A stretch of 64,000 nucleotides of DNA from Acidobacteriota bacterium (GTDB lineage Bacteria; Acidobacteriota; Holophagae; Acanthopleuribacterales; Acanthopleuribacteraceae), in contig PDUC01000032.1 of NCBI GenBank assembly GCA_002747255.1, forward strand, positions 34,773 to 98,772. Reading direction: 5' to 3'. Both the position numbers and the translations under genes were made by a program. This document shows, piece by piece, positions 17,552 through 26,186 of the stretch (positions are counted from its first letter, which is position 1; every line of letters starts with the position of its first letter). The notes under the pieces were generated by a model. The model saw nothing but the letters and a program-made list of their open reading frames with translations, had not been told where the DNA came from and did no database searches.

Positions 17552-17893
17552 AGAAAGCACCTGTTGTTACCCTTCAGGAAAGACCCAAACAGCTTACCTC
17601 AACGCATCAAACAAGACTAGAAAACTTAAACAAGATTGAATGCACTAGATCTTGCTTATGTTTTTAAATAATCTTGATTTTAATCATTAAAGTCTTGTAT
17701 TGAAGTTGGTTTCCAGTGTTTTGTCTTGATTTTAATTCGACTGTTTTTATGGTACTTCCAGGTTGTTGGGCTGTGCGAAGTCCACCATGTGTTTTCAGGC
17801 CCTGAGAAGCAATGCATCTTCAGGATGAAGGTGAGGATGTCATGTTGGGGCTGAGACGAAAGGGGAGGGTGATCTGCTGCTGGATTTTCTGCC
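17552..17893. other. gene-poor stretch with a 13-base direct repeat
   Basis: No gene is seen. TCTTGATTTTAAT occurs at 17672-17684 and again at 17724-17736, 52 bases apart in the same orientation. A related CTTGCTTATGTTTTTAAAT lies just before them. They could be a regulator's binding sites or a chance AT-rich repeat. Confidence 0.35.
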
Positions 17894-18205
17894 CTAAAGA
17901 GCTTTGAGAACAGGAGTTAGGCGCCATGTCGGCATGTCGACATAAGAGCCATTATTGCATGAATAGTCGTACAAAACACCGTCATGGATGAGCTTGTGAC
18001 CAATGAAAGCAGCGGGTTGTCTGGGAACATGAATGGTTCCGTGAGTAAGCCTGTCGTAGCGAGGGTCCTCCTGCTTGTCGTTTTTTTATTGTTAGATAGA
18101 ATTCCAAAACAAAGCCATACAAAAAAAGAATCAAAGTCAGGATTTTCTTAGCTGTTCTTGAAGCTGTGTTGCAACCTGTTGGTATCTTCTTTCTGTGTTT
18201 GACAT
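17894..18205 (-). pseudogene. fragments of a decayed gene of unknown function
   Basis: Two protein-like frames lie on the minus strand. The first runs from ATG 18205 to TGA 18137 ('MSNTERRYQQVATQLQEQL'). The second is open from 18085 to the TAG at 17894 (63 residues) with no start codon; it contains 'EDPRYDRLTHGTIHVPRQ' and 'FIGHKLIHDGVLYDYSC'. Its composition is that of a real protein, with balanced residues and no low complexity. Stops in all frames interrupt the roughly 50 bases between them. The simplest reading is one small gene broken by indels, although the second part could be the tail of a larger lost gene. I do not recognise the family. Confidence 0.35.
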
Positions 18206-18458
18206 TTATCCATGTTGTTGATTTCCCAAAAAAAAAAGACAGGTGAATATCCTTGCGCACACAAATCATGTCCTTTCCAGGCCACAGCTGTTTATGCGCT
18301 GAAAAGCAGTGCTCTTTTTCACCTGGCAGGGTGTGCTTGGGGGCCTGCTGATTGTCAACTTTTTATGCCTGCTTGCACAGATGGCAGTGATCTTTTTCTT
18401 TAAATGGGTTATAAATAGTGCGTAGCAGGAATTACAGTGAAACCACAAGGAGAATGAA

Positions 18459-19850
18459 TTGAACAAGCCCTTACCATTAGCAGAACGACTCAGACCAGGC
18501 ACCTTGCAGGATGTGCTGGGGCAGTCCAAAACGGTTTCTATACTCGGTGCTTTTGTCAAGGAAGGGGACTGTCCCAGCATGATATTCTGGGGGCCACCAG
18601 GCTCAGGTAAGACCACCTTGTGCCGGGTACTGGCGAAGGAACTCATGTGGGACTCGGCCGCGCTCAATGCCACCTCCGCTTCGGTAAAAGATATCAGGAA
18701 TCTGGCGGAACGCGCTTCGCTCACATGGGAACAATGGGAAAAGAGGACGTTGGTTTTTATCGATGAAATTCACCGGCTCAATAAGTCTCAACAAGACGTT
18801 CTGCTTCCCTTTATTGAAGATGGAACCTTTGTTCTTTTGGGATCTACCACTGAAAATCCCTATTTTTCCATCAATGCAGCGCTGCGATCCAGGGTGCAGC
18901 TAATGACATTGACCGCTTTATCCAATGAATGCATCGAGACGGCTCTTAAACGCGCCGGTAACCTTTTGGGAATCCGCGAATTGCAGCCAGACCTGATAGA
19001 GTGGCTGTCCATACGCTGTGGAGGAGATCTAAGGGCAGCTTATTCGGCATTGGAGGGTGCGTTTGTTTTAGCTAAAGCAGATCAAAGAGAAGTCGAACTG
19101 AATGATCTGAAAACGTTTCTAAATCGCACCGCTCTCACAGAGAACAAAGGTGACAACCACTACGATCTGGCCAGTGCCTATCAGAAATCGCTGCGCGGCT
19201 CGGATGCCAATGCCGCTGTTTACTACCTGGCCAGGTTCCTGCTTTCGGGTGAAGATCCAAGGTTTATTGCCCGCAGACTGCTGGTGACGGCAAGCGAAGA
19301 CGTCGGCATGGCAGATCCTTTCGCGTTGGTTTTGGCTGAAGCAACCTATTCAGCGGTTGAAAAACTGGGTATGCCTGAAGCTCGCATACCCTTGACTCAA
19401 ACAACGATCTATGTGGCCAATGCGCCTAAAAATAACAGTGCCATTGCCTCCATCGAAAAGGCCGCCAAGTACCTGGAAAAAAGGGGACTCCACCAAGTGC
19501 CCGGTCATTTGAAAGACCCGCGCACTGTGCGAACCAAACCCCATCAACCCTATCTCTACACGCATAAACACCCTCATATCAAGCAGGACTTCCTGCCGGA
19601 AGAAGTAAAGGAAACCTTCATACCGGACCCCACCCCACCTGAGGTAAACCTCAAATACGTCACCATACTGGAAGAGGCAATTCAAGATATAAAACAAGAC
19701 TGGACTGAATTAAATCTTGATTCAGTCTGTAAAAGGCTTGATCTCGATAAACAAGAGGCCAGGATGACGTTGAACTATCTGGTGAAGGAGGGCAGGCTTG
19801 AATTTAAGCGATTATTCAGGTTGAAGCCCTCGAAAGATTCTGAAAAGTAA
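18459..19850 (+). CDS. rarA: replication-associated recombination protein A (AAA+ ATPase)
   Basis: A protein of 463 residues starting at TTG 18459 with AAGGAG about 8 bases upstream; an ATG 5 bases earlier is followed by a stop. Walker A 'WGPPGSGKTTLC', Walker B 'FIDEIHRLNKSQQD', sensor 'GSTTENPYFSIN' and the C-terminal MgsA domain ('ARRLLVTASEDVGMADP', 'GHLKDPRT') identify RarA/MgsA/WRNIP1. It acts at stalled replication forks. Its C-terminus (about 405-463) extends past the usual end with a predicted helical, winged-helix-like segment ('LEEAIQDIKQDW...'). Confidence 0.95.
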   Translation: MNKPLPLAERLRPGTLQDVLGQSKTVSILGAFVKEGDCPSMIFWGPPGSGKTTLCRVLAKELMWDSAALNATSASVKDIRNLAERASLTWEQWEKRTLVFIDEIHRLNKSQQDVLLPFIEDGTFVLLGSTTENPYFSINAALRSRVQLMTLTALSNECIETALKRAGNLLGIRELQPDLIEWLSIRCGGDLRAAYSALEGAFVLAKADQREVELNDLKTFLNRTALTENKGDNHYDLASAYQKSLRGSDANAAVYYLARFLLSGEDPRFIARRLLVTASEDVGMADPFALVLAEATYSAVEKLGMPEARIPLTQTTIYVANAPKNNSAIASIEKAAKYLEKRGLHQVPGHLKDPRTVRTKPHQPYLYTHKHPHIKQDFLPEEVKETFIPDPTPPEVNLKYVTILEEAIQDIKQDWTELNLDSVCKRLDLDKQEARMTLNYLVKEGRLEFKRLFRLKPSKDSEK

Positions 19851-19869
19851 GGTTTTCCCGCATCGGGAA

Positions 19870-20175
19870 TCAATCGATTAGCCATAAAGTTCGTTTTTTG
19901 CGGTTTGTTACGGCTGTTTTGACGATTTCGCATTGGGTGAATTCGTGAAAAAGAGCGTTGTGCTTCGTCCGGAAGAGGGTCATCAGGGCAGGTGGTGCTG
20001 AAACATCCCATTGTTCTGAGTTCTTTACACCGATCGCTATATTGAGATTGCTTTCTACACAAAAACAGTACGAAGTGCGTACGCCATGCTTTTGCAGAAG
20101 ATGGTCTGTTGGCCACAATCTCTTTAGCTGGTGGTCCAAGACTCGAATGCTAACGTTTTTAAATGCACTTCAAAC
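19870..20175 (-). pseudogene. possible truncated gene, about 100 codons
   Basis: The minus-strand frame is open from just after a TGA near 20176 to the stop at 19870, with only TTG or other weak starts (20139). The product is protein-like ('VLDHQLKRLWPTDHLLQKHG', 'SAPPALMTLFRTKHNALFH') and Cys/His-containing, but I recognise no family. The absence of a start codon and ribosome-binding site suggests a 5'-truncated remnant between rarA and era. A real small gene starting at TTG 20139 (89 residues) is the alternative. Confidence 0.3.
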
Positions 20176-20254
20176 GGCTTTTCTGATATAAAAAAGCATG
20201 GTCCTTTTTCAACAGGAATTGAGCAAGTATGTAAAACAGTCGTCGAGCTATCAG

Positions 20255-21142
20255 TCAATGCAACCGATCCAAAAATGAATCCAGATTTCTCCAGTCTTTT
20301 TTTACTTTAACATGAAGTTCACAATATACGGGTTTAAGGAGTATTTTTTTTAATTTATTATTTAAACCGTTTTTCATTTTTTTGATCATGGAACCATTGG
20401 AACCGATTAATATGCGTCTCTGAGAGGGCTTCTCGACATAGATCATGGCGGCAATAAAAAAACAGTCTTCTTCCTCATCAAAAGTAAATTCTTCCAGTTC
20501 GACGGTGGTTGCATGGGGAATTTCATCTCTTGTGTAATGTAAAACGCGTTCCCTGACGGTCTCCTTGACCAGAGTTCTTACAGACTGGTTGGTGTACTCA
20601 TCCAGTGGAAACAGAAATTCGCTGTCGGGCAGGTGAGGAGTGATCAATTCCAGCAGGCGATCGGTATTTTCGCCTGTCAGTGCTGAAATGGGGATCATCT
20701 CGTCGGGCTCGAGCAGGTGTTGAAAACGCTCGAGTTTTTCAATCAACTTGTGTTTATTGACCAAATCGATTTTGTTGACAACCAAAATGTAGGGCAGCTC
20801 TTTTTGTTTGATGAGATGAGATATGTATTTATCACCACTGAACTTTTTGCTGGTCGCATCCACAATGTGCAGGATCAGGTCACTGTCATCAAGGCCTTGA
20901 TGAACAATTTTCATCATTCTTCTGTTCAGTTCATGTTTGGGTTTATGCACTCCTGGCAGATCCAGAAAACCAATTTGCACGGACTCGCGCGTTAAAATAC
21001 CGATATTCATATCTCTGGTCGTTTGCGATTTATCGGAAACAATGCTGATTTTTTCCTTTATTAACGTATTGATAAAAGTAGATTTGCCAGCGTTTGGCAA
21101 ACCCATGATTCCCACATAACCGCACTTTGTCTGTTGTTCCAT
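20255..21142 (-). CDS. era: GTPase Era
   Basis: A protein of 295 residues. G-motifs: 'GLPNAGKST' (G1), 'TTRDMNIG' (G2), 'DLPGVHKP' (G3), 'VNKIDLV' (G4) and 'SALTGEN' (G5). The C-terminal KH domain shows 'RRILIGSNGSMIKKM' and ends in 'VKVKKDWRN'. Era binds the 3' end of 16S rRNA and is needed for 30S maturation. Length and motifs are canonical. It is a lone minus-strand gene, divergent from dnaE. Confidence 0.97.
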   Translation of the reverse strand: MEQQTKCGYVGIMGLPNAGKSTFINTLIKEKISIVSDKSQTTRDMNIGILTRESVQIGFLDLPGVHKPKHELNRRMMKIVHQGLDDSDLILHIVDATSKKFSGDKYISHLIKQKELPYILVVNKIDLVNKHKLIEKLERFQHLLEPDEMIPISALTGENTDRLLELITPHLPDSEFLFPLDEYTNQSVRTLVKETVRERVLHYTRDEIPHATTVELEEFTFDEEEDCFFIAAMIYVEKPSQRRILIGSNGSMIKKMKNGLNNKLKKILLKPVYCELHVKVKKDWRNLDSFLDRLH

Positions 21143-21667
21143 CGAGTGTTTCCTTTTTTATATTGACGCATCTTATGAAGACTTGTCGACCAACCATCCT
21201 AACATGATTGGAACTGTTTGATAAAAAGTTAATCAGAGTAAACAACTTGAATACTTTTCACATCTTCAGGTTGGGACATCATGTGCCCTGCCTTTGGGTC
21301 AACTCTTCGTAAACAGCCTGGCGAAAGCAGTTCACTTTCCCGGTTGACTTGGACCCAGGCGGAAATTGGTCAGTTCCATCCGGTGCAAGTATCACCTCTT
21401 CAGGTCATGGAACCCCTTTCTTACAACAGCTCTTTGATCCACAGAACACCCAACTGGATTTGGAATATTGACAAAAGTTGTTTCAGGCTGCAAGTCCCGT
21501 CGTGAAATGACGAAGCCGCACAATAAAATAATTCGCTGATTGCCTGTCTGGAACCAGACTCAACTAAAACGATTCATCGTTCAACATATGAACAATTACC
21601 TTTCTGTTCTCATGTCAGACAGGGGACACCTGCAACGCTTTCCACACTACATCTTGTGGTTTAGTGA
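21143..21667. other. era-dnaE divergent intergenic region
   Basis: About 525 bases. A plus-strand frame at 21281-21505 has no ribosome-binding site and is probably spurious. The dnaE promoter is at its right end. I see no structured RNA. Confidence 0.4.
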
Positions 21668-21696
21668 TTGAAAAGCACTGTATCTTGAAGTATATT
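21668..21696 (+). promoter_or_regulatory. sigma70-type promoter of dnaE
   Basis: -35 TTGAAA (21668-21673), 17-base spacer, -10 TATATT (21691-21696). Initiation about 7 bases later leaves a leader of roughly 18 bases before ATG 21721. It also rules out the longer open frame, whose start would lie upstream of the promoter. Confidence 0.7.
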
Positions 21697-21720
21697 CAAA
21701 AGAAAAAGAGGGATTCTTCC

Positions 21721-24700
21721 ATGCAGCCTTTTGTCCATTTACACACCCATTCAGAATACTCACTGCTTGACGGCCACAGTCGGATCGAGGATTTAGCAAA
21801 AAAAGCAGCCGCCTGCAACATGCCCGCCCTCGCGATCACCGATCACGGCAATATGTTTGGAGCGGTAACCCAGTACAACGCCTGTAAAAAGCACGGTATC
21901 AAGCCTATTTTGGGTTGTGAAGTTTACCTGGCCAGTGACTCCAGACATAGCCGTATTAAACGGGACCGCAGTAACAAACAGCGAAGAAAAAACGATTTTC
22001 ACTTAATTCTGCTGTGCAAGAATGAAACGGGCTATAAAAATCTTTGTAAGATGGTATCTCTTGGATTTACAGAGGGATTTTATTATAAACCCAGAATCGA
22101 CAAGGAGCTTTTGCGCAAGCATCACGAGGGTTTAATCTGCGCGACTGCCTGTTTGGGTGGTGAAGTCAATCAGCACCTCATGCGGTATGAAATGGAAGAA
22201 GCCACAGCGGCTGCCAGGGAAATGAGGGATATTTTCGGCCCGGAGAACTTCTTCATCGAAATTCAAAATCACGATCAAAAACTCGAAAAGGAAGTCATTC
22301 CTCCCAATGTGGAAATCGCCCGAAAACTGGGGGTCGGACTGGTTGCCACCAATGATTCCCATTACACCCATGCCGAAGATTGGGAAGCTCACGATCTGCT
22401 CTTGTGCCTCCAGTCTAAAAATCAGATGGACAATCCCAATCGCTGGCGTTTCCCGCCCGGAGGGCAGTTTTACTTCAAAACAGGCGACGAAATGGCCAAT
22501 CTCTTTTCCGAGTACCCAGAGGCGGTCGAAAACACCCTGAAAATAGCTGAAATGTGCCATATTGAACTCAACCCGAATAAAACCTACCAAATTCCCTTGT
22601 TCGACGTGCCGCCTGGTCATACTGATGAGAGTTATTTTGCCGAAATCACCAGAGAGGGACTGGAAACGCGCATGAAACTGCTGCGTCCCCTGCACAACAA
22701 AGGCGGCCTGCGTCACGAACTATCAGAATACAACCAGCGGCTGGAAGAAGAAATAAAGGTCATCAACGACATGGGATTTCCCGGTTATTTCCTGATCACA
22801 TGGGATTTTATCAAACACGCGCGCGACCATGGCATTCCTGTTGGACCCGGACGGGGAAGCGCCGCGGGTTCACTGGTGGCCTACGCTCTCAACATCACGG
22901 ATGTGGATCCGCTCCAGTACGATCTTCTCTTTGAACGTTTTCTCAATAAAGAACGCGTGACCATGCCCGATATTGACATCGATTTTTGTAAATCAAGAAG
23001 GGGAGAGGTCATCGATTACGTTACGCAGAAATATGGGTCGGACAATGTCTGTCAAATCATTACATACGGCAGTATGAATGCAAGAATGGCATTGAAAGAC
23101 GTTGGCAGAGCCATGGGGTTCACCCCCACCGAAACCAATAAAATAGCCAAAATGATTCCCGAAGAATTGAAAATGACCATTCAAAAAGCATTGGATAAAA
23201 GCGAGGATTTTAAAGCGCTTTATGAAGATGGAAACAAACAGCGGGAACGGGAACTCATCGACAAAAGCCTCACGGTTGAAGGACTCAGCCGCAACACCGG
23301 TGTTCACGCAGCCGGTGTTATTATTGCGCCTGAGCCGGTGACCGAATTTGCGCCTGTCTACCGCGACAAGAAAAACGTGACCTGCATTCAGTATGCCATG
23401 AATGAAGCCGAACAGATCGGTTTGCTTAAGTTTGATTTCCTGGGGCTCAAAACCTTGACGACCATTTCAACCACGATTGAACTTATTAAGGAAACAACCG
23501 GAGAAGTCATCGATCTCGACTCGCTGAAGAGTTTTGATGATCCAAAAACTTATGAGCTCTTTGGCAAGGGTGAAACGGATGGTATCTTCCAGTTTGAATC
23601 GGATGGAATGAAGAACTTGCTCATCAGGCTTGGACCTAAGCGATTTGAAGATTTCATTGCACTTAACGCATTGTACCGCCCGGGTCCGCTGGGCTCAGGA
23701 ATGGACAGTCAGTTTATTGAAGGTGCTCATGGGGCTAAAGTTTCGTATGAACTGCCGGAACTTGAACCTATTTTAGAAGAAACCTATGGCGTTATCCTCT
23801 ACCAGGAACAGGTTATGAAAATTGCTCAAATTATCGGCGGATTCAGTCTTGGACAGGCCGACCTCTTGCGACGTGCCATGGGCAAGAAGAAAGAAGACGT
23901 CATGGCTAAGAGCAAAATTGAGTTTCTTAAAGGAGCCAGGGAACGAAATTACCCCGAAGATGTCTGTTCGGATATTTTTGATAAAATGGCGGAATTTGCC
24001 AAATACGGTTTCAATAAATCCCACTCGGCGGCGTATGCTGTTTTGGCTTACCAAACAGCTTACTTAAAGGCAAACTATCCCGTCCAGTTCATGGCCGCCC
24101 TGCTGACCATGGATAAAGACAATACCGATAAAGTCGTATCGTATCTGGATAAGTGCAGACAAATGGGCATCGAGGTTCTGCCGCCGGATATCAGGCTCTC
24201 AAAGGCATCCTTCTCGGTGGAAGGCGACAAAATCCGTTTCGGCTTGAGTGCCATTAAAGGAATCGGCGATGCCGCCATCAATGCTTTAATCAACTTAAGC
24301 GATCGAAAAGAGATTAAAAAGTTTCATCAGTTTTTTGAAAAAAACGACATTAAATACATAAATAAAGCAACAATATGTCAACTAATAAAAGCGGGTGCTT
24401 TTGACTTTGCGAAGATGAAAAGGAAGGCCATGTTCGATGGGGTTGAGAGTATGTTGGCTTGGGGGCTGGAAAAGCAGAGAGAGATAGAGGGCGGACAATT
24501 GAGCTTGTTTGGAGACTCTGAAGAGGACAGTGTGTGCTATTTCAAAATACACGATCAGGAATGGGACAAGCTCGAAAAACTGGCCTACGAAAAGGAAACG
24601 CTGGGATTCTACATGTCCGGTCATCCTCTGGATCACTATCGCGACATATTCAGAAAAAACACAACCTGCAACACAAAAACGTTCAAAGAAATCCAGCCCG

Positions 24701-25197
24701 GATCGGAAGTCATTATCGGTGGACAGGTCCATTCTCTCAGGAAATTGAATACCAGGAAAGGCGATGCCATGGCCTTTATGGCTTTTGAAGATTTCCATGG
24801 AATTATGGATGTAACGGTCTTTCCGCGAACCTATGAAAAATTCCGCCATCTTTTTCAAGTCGATAAAGCATTGATATTAAAGGGTAAAGTTGACGTAAGA
24901 GATAAAAACTATCAACTCATTCTGGATGAAGCACTGGATTTGGAAGACTGGGAAAACGATCAGGTTAAACGCTGTTACTTTGTGTTTAATACAGAAGAAG
25001 TTAAAGAAGAAGACCTGCGCCAGCTCTACAGCCATGTTACGCTTAACCAGGGCAGCAGTCAGGTTTTTCTGGAAATGAACGTGGAAGGAAAGTACAAAAC
25101 CGTTATTCACCCTCAGTGTTCCGGCATCAAGCCCGGACCGTCACTGACCGAATTCCTGAAAACACACAGTTGCTTTCAAACTCGTTTTGTTTACTGA
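21721..25197 (+). CDS. dnaE: DNA polymerase III alpha subunit
   Basis: A protein of 1158 residues from ATG 21721 (GAGGGA upstream). N-terminal PHP domain with 'HLHTHSEYSLLDG' and 'ITDHGNM'; polymerase palm with 'GPGRGSAAGSLV' and catalytic 'PDIDIDF'; fingers with 'NTGVHAAGVIIAP' and 'YRPGPLGSGM'; a beta-clamp-binding-type segment ('QLSLFG', near residue 925); and an OB domain ('VIIGGQVHSLRKL'). It is the replicative polymerase of the chromosome. The length is typical of DnaE1. No downstream partner is visible; the convergent CheB gene ends 39 bases away. Confidence 0.97.
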   Translation: MQPFVHLHTHSEYSLLDGHSRIEDLAKKAAACNMPALAITDHGNMFGAVTQYNACKKHGIKPILGCEVYLASDSRHSRIKRDRSNKQRRKNDFHLILLCKNETGYKNLCKMVSLGFTEGFYYKPRIDKELLRKHHEGLICATACLGGEVNQHLMRYEMEEATAAAREMRDIFGPENFFIEIQNHDQKLEKEVIPPNVEIARKLGVGLVATNDSHYTHAEDWEAHDLLLCLQSKNQMDNPNRWRFPPGGQFYFKTGDEMANLFSEYPEAVENTLKIAEMCHIELNPNKTYQIPLFDVPPGHTDESYFAEITREGLETRMKLLRPLHNKGGLRHELSEYNQRLEEEIKVINDMGFPGYFLITWDFIKHARDHGIPVGPGRGSAAGSLVAYALNITDVDPLQYDLLFERFLNKERVTMPDIDIDFCKSRRGEVIDYVTQKYGSDNVCQIITYGSMNARMALKDVGRAMGFTPTETNKIAKMIPEELKMTIQKALDKSEDFKALYEDGNKQRERELIDKSLTVEGLSRNTGVHAAGVIIAPEPVTEFAPVYRDKKNVTCIQYAMNEAEQIGLLKFDFLGLKTLTTISTTIELIKETTGEVIDLDSLKSFDDPKTYELFGKGETDGIFQFESDGMKNLLIRLGPKRFEDFIALNALYRPGPLGSGMDSQFIEGAHGAKVSYELPELEPILEETYGVILYQEQVMKIAQIIGGFSLGQADLLRRAMGKKKEDVMAKSKIEFLKGARERNYPEDVCSDIFDKMAEFAKYGFNKSHSAAYAVLAYQTAYLKANYPVQFMAALLTMDKDNTDKVVSYLDKCRQMGIEVLPPDIRLSKASFSVEGDKIRFGLSAIKGIGDAAINALINLSDRKEIKKFHQFFEKNDIKYINKATICQLIKAGAFDFAKMKRKAMFDGVESMLAWGLEKQREIEGGQLSLFGDSEEDSVCYFKIHDQEWDKLEKLAYEKETLGFYMSGHPLDHYRDIFRKNTTCNTKTFKEIQPGSEVIIGGQVHSLRKLNTRKGDAMAFMAFEDFHGIMDVTVFPRTYEKFRHLFQVDKALILKGKVDVRDKNYQLILDEALDLEDWENDQVKRCYFVFNTEEVKEEDLRQLYSHVTLNQGSSQVFLEMNVEGKYKTVIHPQCSGIKPGPSLTEFLKTHSCFQTRFVY

Positions 25198-25236
25198 GTG
25201 GTTAGCCCGTGTGTCATGTGCACTGGTGTATGTCAA

Positions 25237-25812
25237 TCAAGAACCATGGCAGAAGTTAATCAGGTTATTTGAAATTTGTTCCGGGGTGCAGATCAAATCT
25301 ACGCAACCAGTTTCAATGGCGTTGGACGGCATGGACCAGATGGTAGAGCTGGCTTTATCTTGAGCAATGGTTTTGGCCCCGATCTTTTTCATATGTTGAA
25401 TACCGTTTGTCCCATCGGAACCCATTCCGGTTAAAATGATACCCATAAACCGAACTTGAGAGGACTGCTGGGCAGACAGCATACAGACATCCACCGAAGG
25501 TTTGACAAAACAGACTTTGGGTCCATCCTGGAGTGCTATTTTCCGGTTGTCCAGCAGAATTAAGTGTCGTTCACTTGGAGCGATCAGAATGGTTCCCGGT
25601 TCAATTTCCTGGTCGTGCTCTGCCAGTTGAACCTCCATACTGCAATTATTTGAAAGAATATGAACGATTTGCCTGTTTATAAAATGCGGCATGTGCTGAA
25701 CGATGATAATGGAACTGTCTACAAGGGGAAAACCGTTAAAAATCTCTTTTAATGCTTTAATACCGCCTGTGGAACTACCGATAATAATGATGCTTTTCCT
25801 TCCATGTTTCAT
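25237..25812 (-). CDS. stand-alone CheB-type protein-glutamate methylesterase domain
   Basis: A protein of 191 residues from ATG 25812, which overlaps the upstream receiver gene's stop (ATGA). It is only the catalytic half of CheB: Ser in 'GSSTGGIKAL', His in 'VQHMPHF' and Asp in 'LTGMGSDGTNG' give the triad. The usual N-terminal receiver is absent but is encoded as the separate protein immediately upstream. CheB removes methyl groups from (or deamidates) chemoreceptors. No CheR, CheA or intact receptor gene is in the window, so the target may be a distant receptor or another protein. Confidence 0.88.
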   Translation of the reverse strand: MKHGRKSIIIIGSSTGGIKALKEIFNGFPLVDSSIIIVQHMPHFINRQIVHILSNNCSMEVQLAEHDQEIEPGTILIAPSERHLILLDNRKIALQDGPKVCFVKPSVDVCMLSAQQSSQVRFMGIILTGMGSDGTNGIQHMKKIGAKTIAQDKASSTIWSMPSNAIETGCVDLICTPEQISNNLINFCHGS

Positions 25813-26186
25813 GGAGCTATGTATCCGATGCACTCGTCCACTGTGGCTACGAGTTCTTCTGCGGTGAAGGGTTTTCTCAAATAATCCATGACGTAATCCT
25901 TGACGGGTTCCATTTTATCGTCAGGGTTGTATACCGCAGTTAACATACAGACAACGCAGCCTTCGATCGTGTTTTCTTCAATCATGGCTTTCAGGGTTTC
26001 CCATCCATCCATTTCCGGCATCATGACATCCAATAAAACAACACCTTTGAAGCCCGATCGCAGTATGTCCAAACCTGCGGGCCCACTGTCTGCACATACA
26101 ACTTCTCTACCAAAGTAATTCAGGATGATTTCAACCGTTTCTCGAATTGTCGGATCATCATCGATTAGGAGTACAGACGAACTCAT
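25809..26186 (-). CDS. single-domain response regulator (CheY-like)
   Basis: A protein of 125 residues from ATG 26186, overlapping the kinase stop codon by 4 bases; a slightly longer in-frame start at 26192 is possible. Receiver hallmarks: 'LIDDDPTIRE', phospho-acceptor Asp in 'GVVLLDVMMPEMDGWE', Thr in 'CMLTAVYNP' and Lys in 'YLRKPFTAEEL'. It is sandwiched between a receiver-histidine kinase and a CheB esterase domain with ATGA overlaps on both sides. It probably takes the place of CheB's missing regulatory domain or acts as the kinase output. Confidence 0.9.
   Translation of the reverse strand: MSSSVLLIDDDPTIRETVEIILNYFGREVVCADSGPAGLDILRSGFKGVVLLDVMMPEMDGWETLKAMIEENTIEGCVVCMLTAVYNPDDKMEPVKDYVMDYLRKPFTAEELVATVDECIGYIAP

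Noticed and set aside
17760-18080. Group II intron or retroelement remnant suggested by a GTGCG start
   Set aside because: No convincing domain V hairpin or reverse-transcriptase coding sequence could be found.
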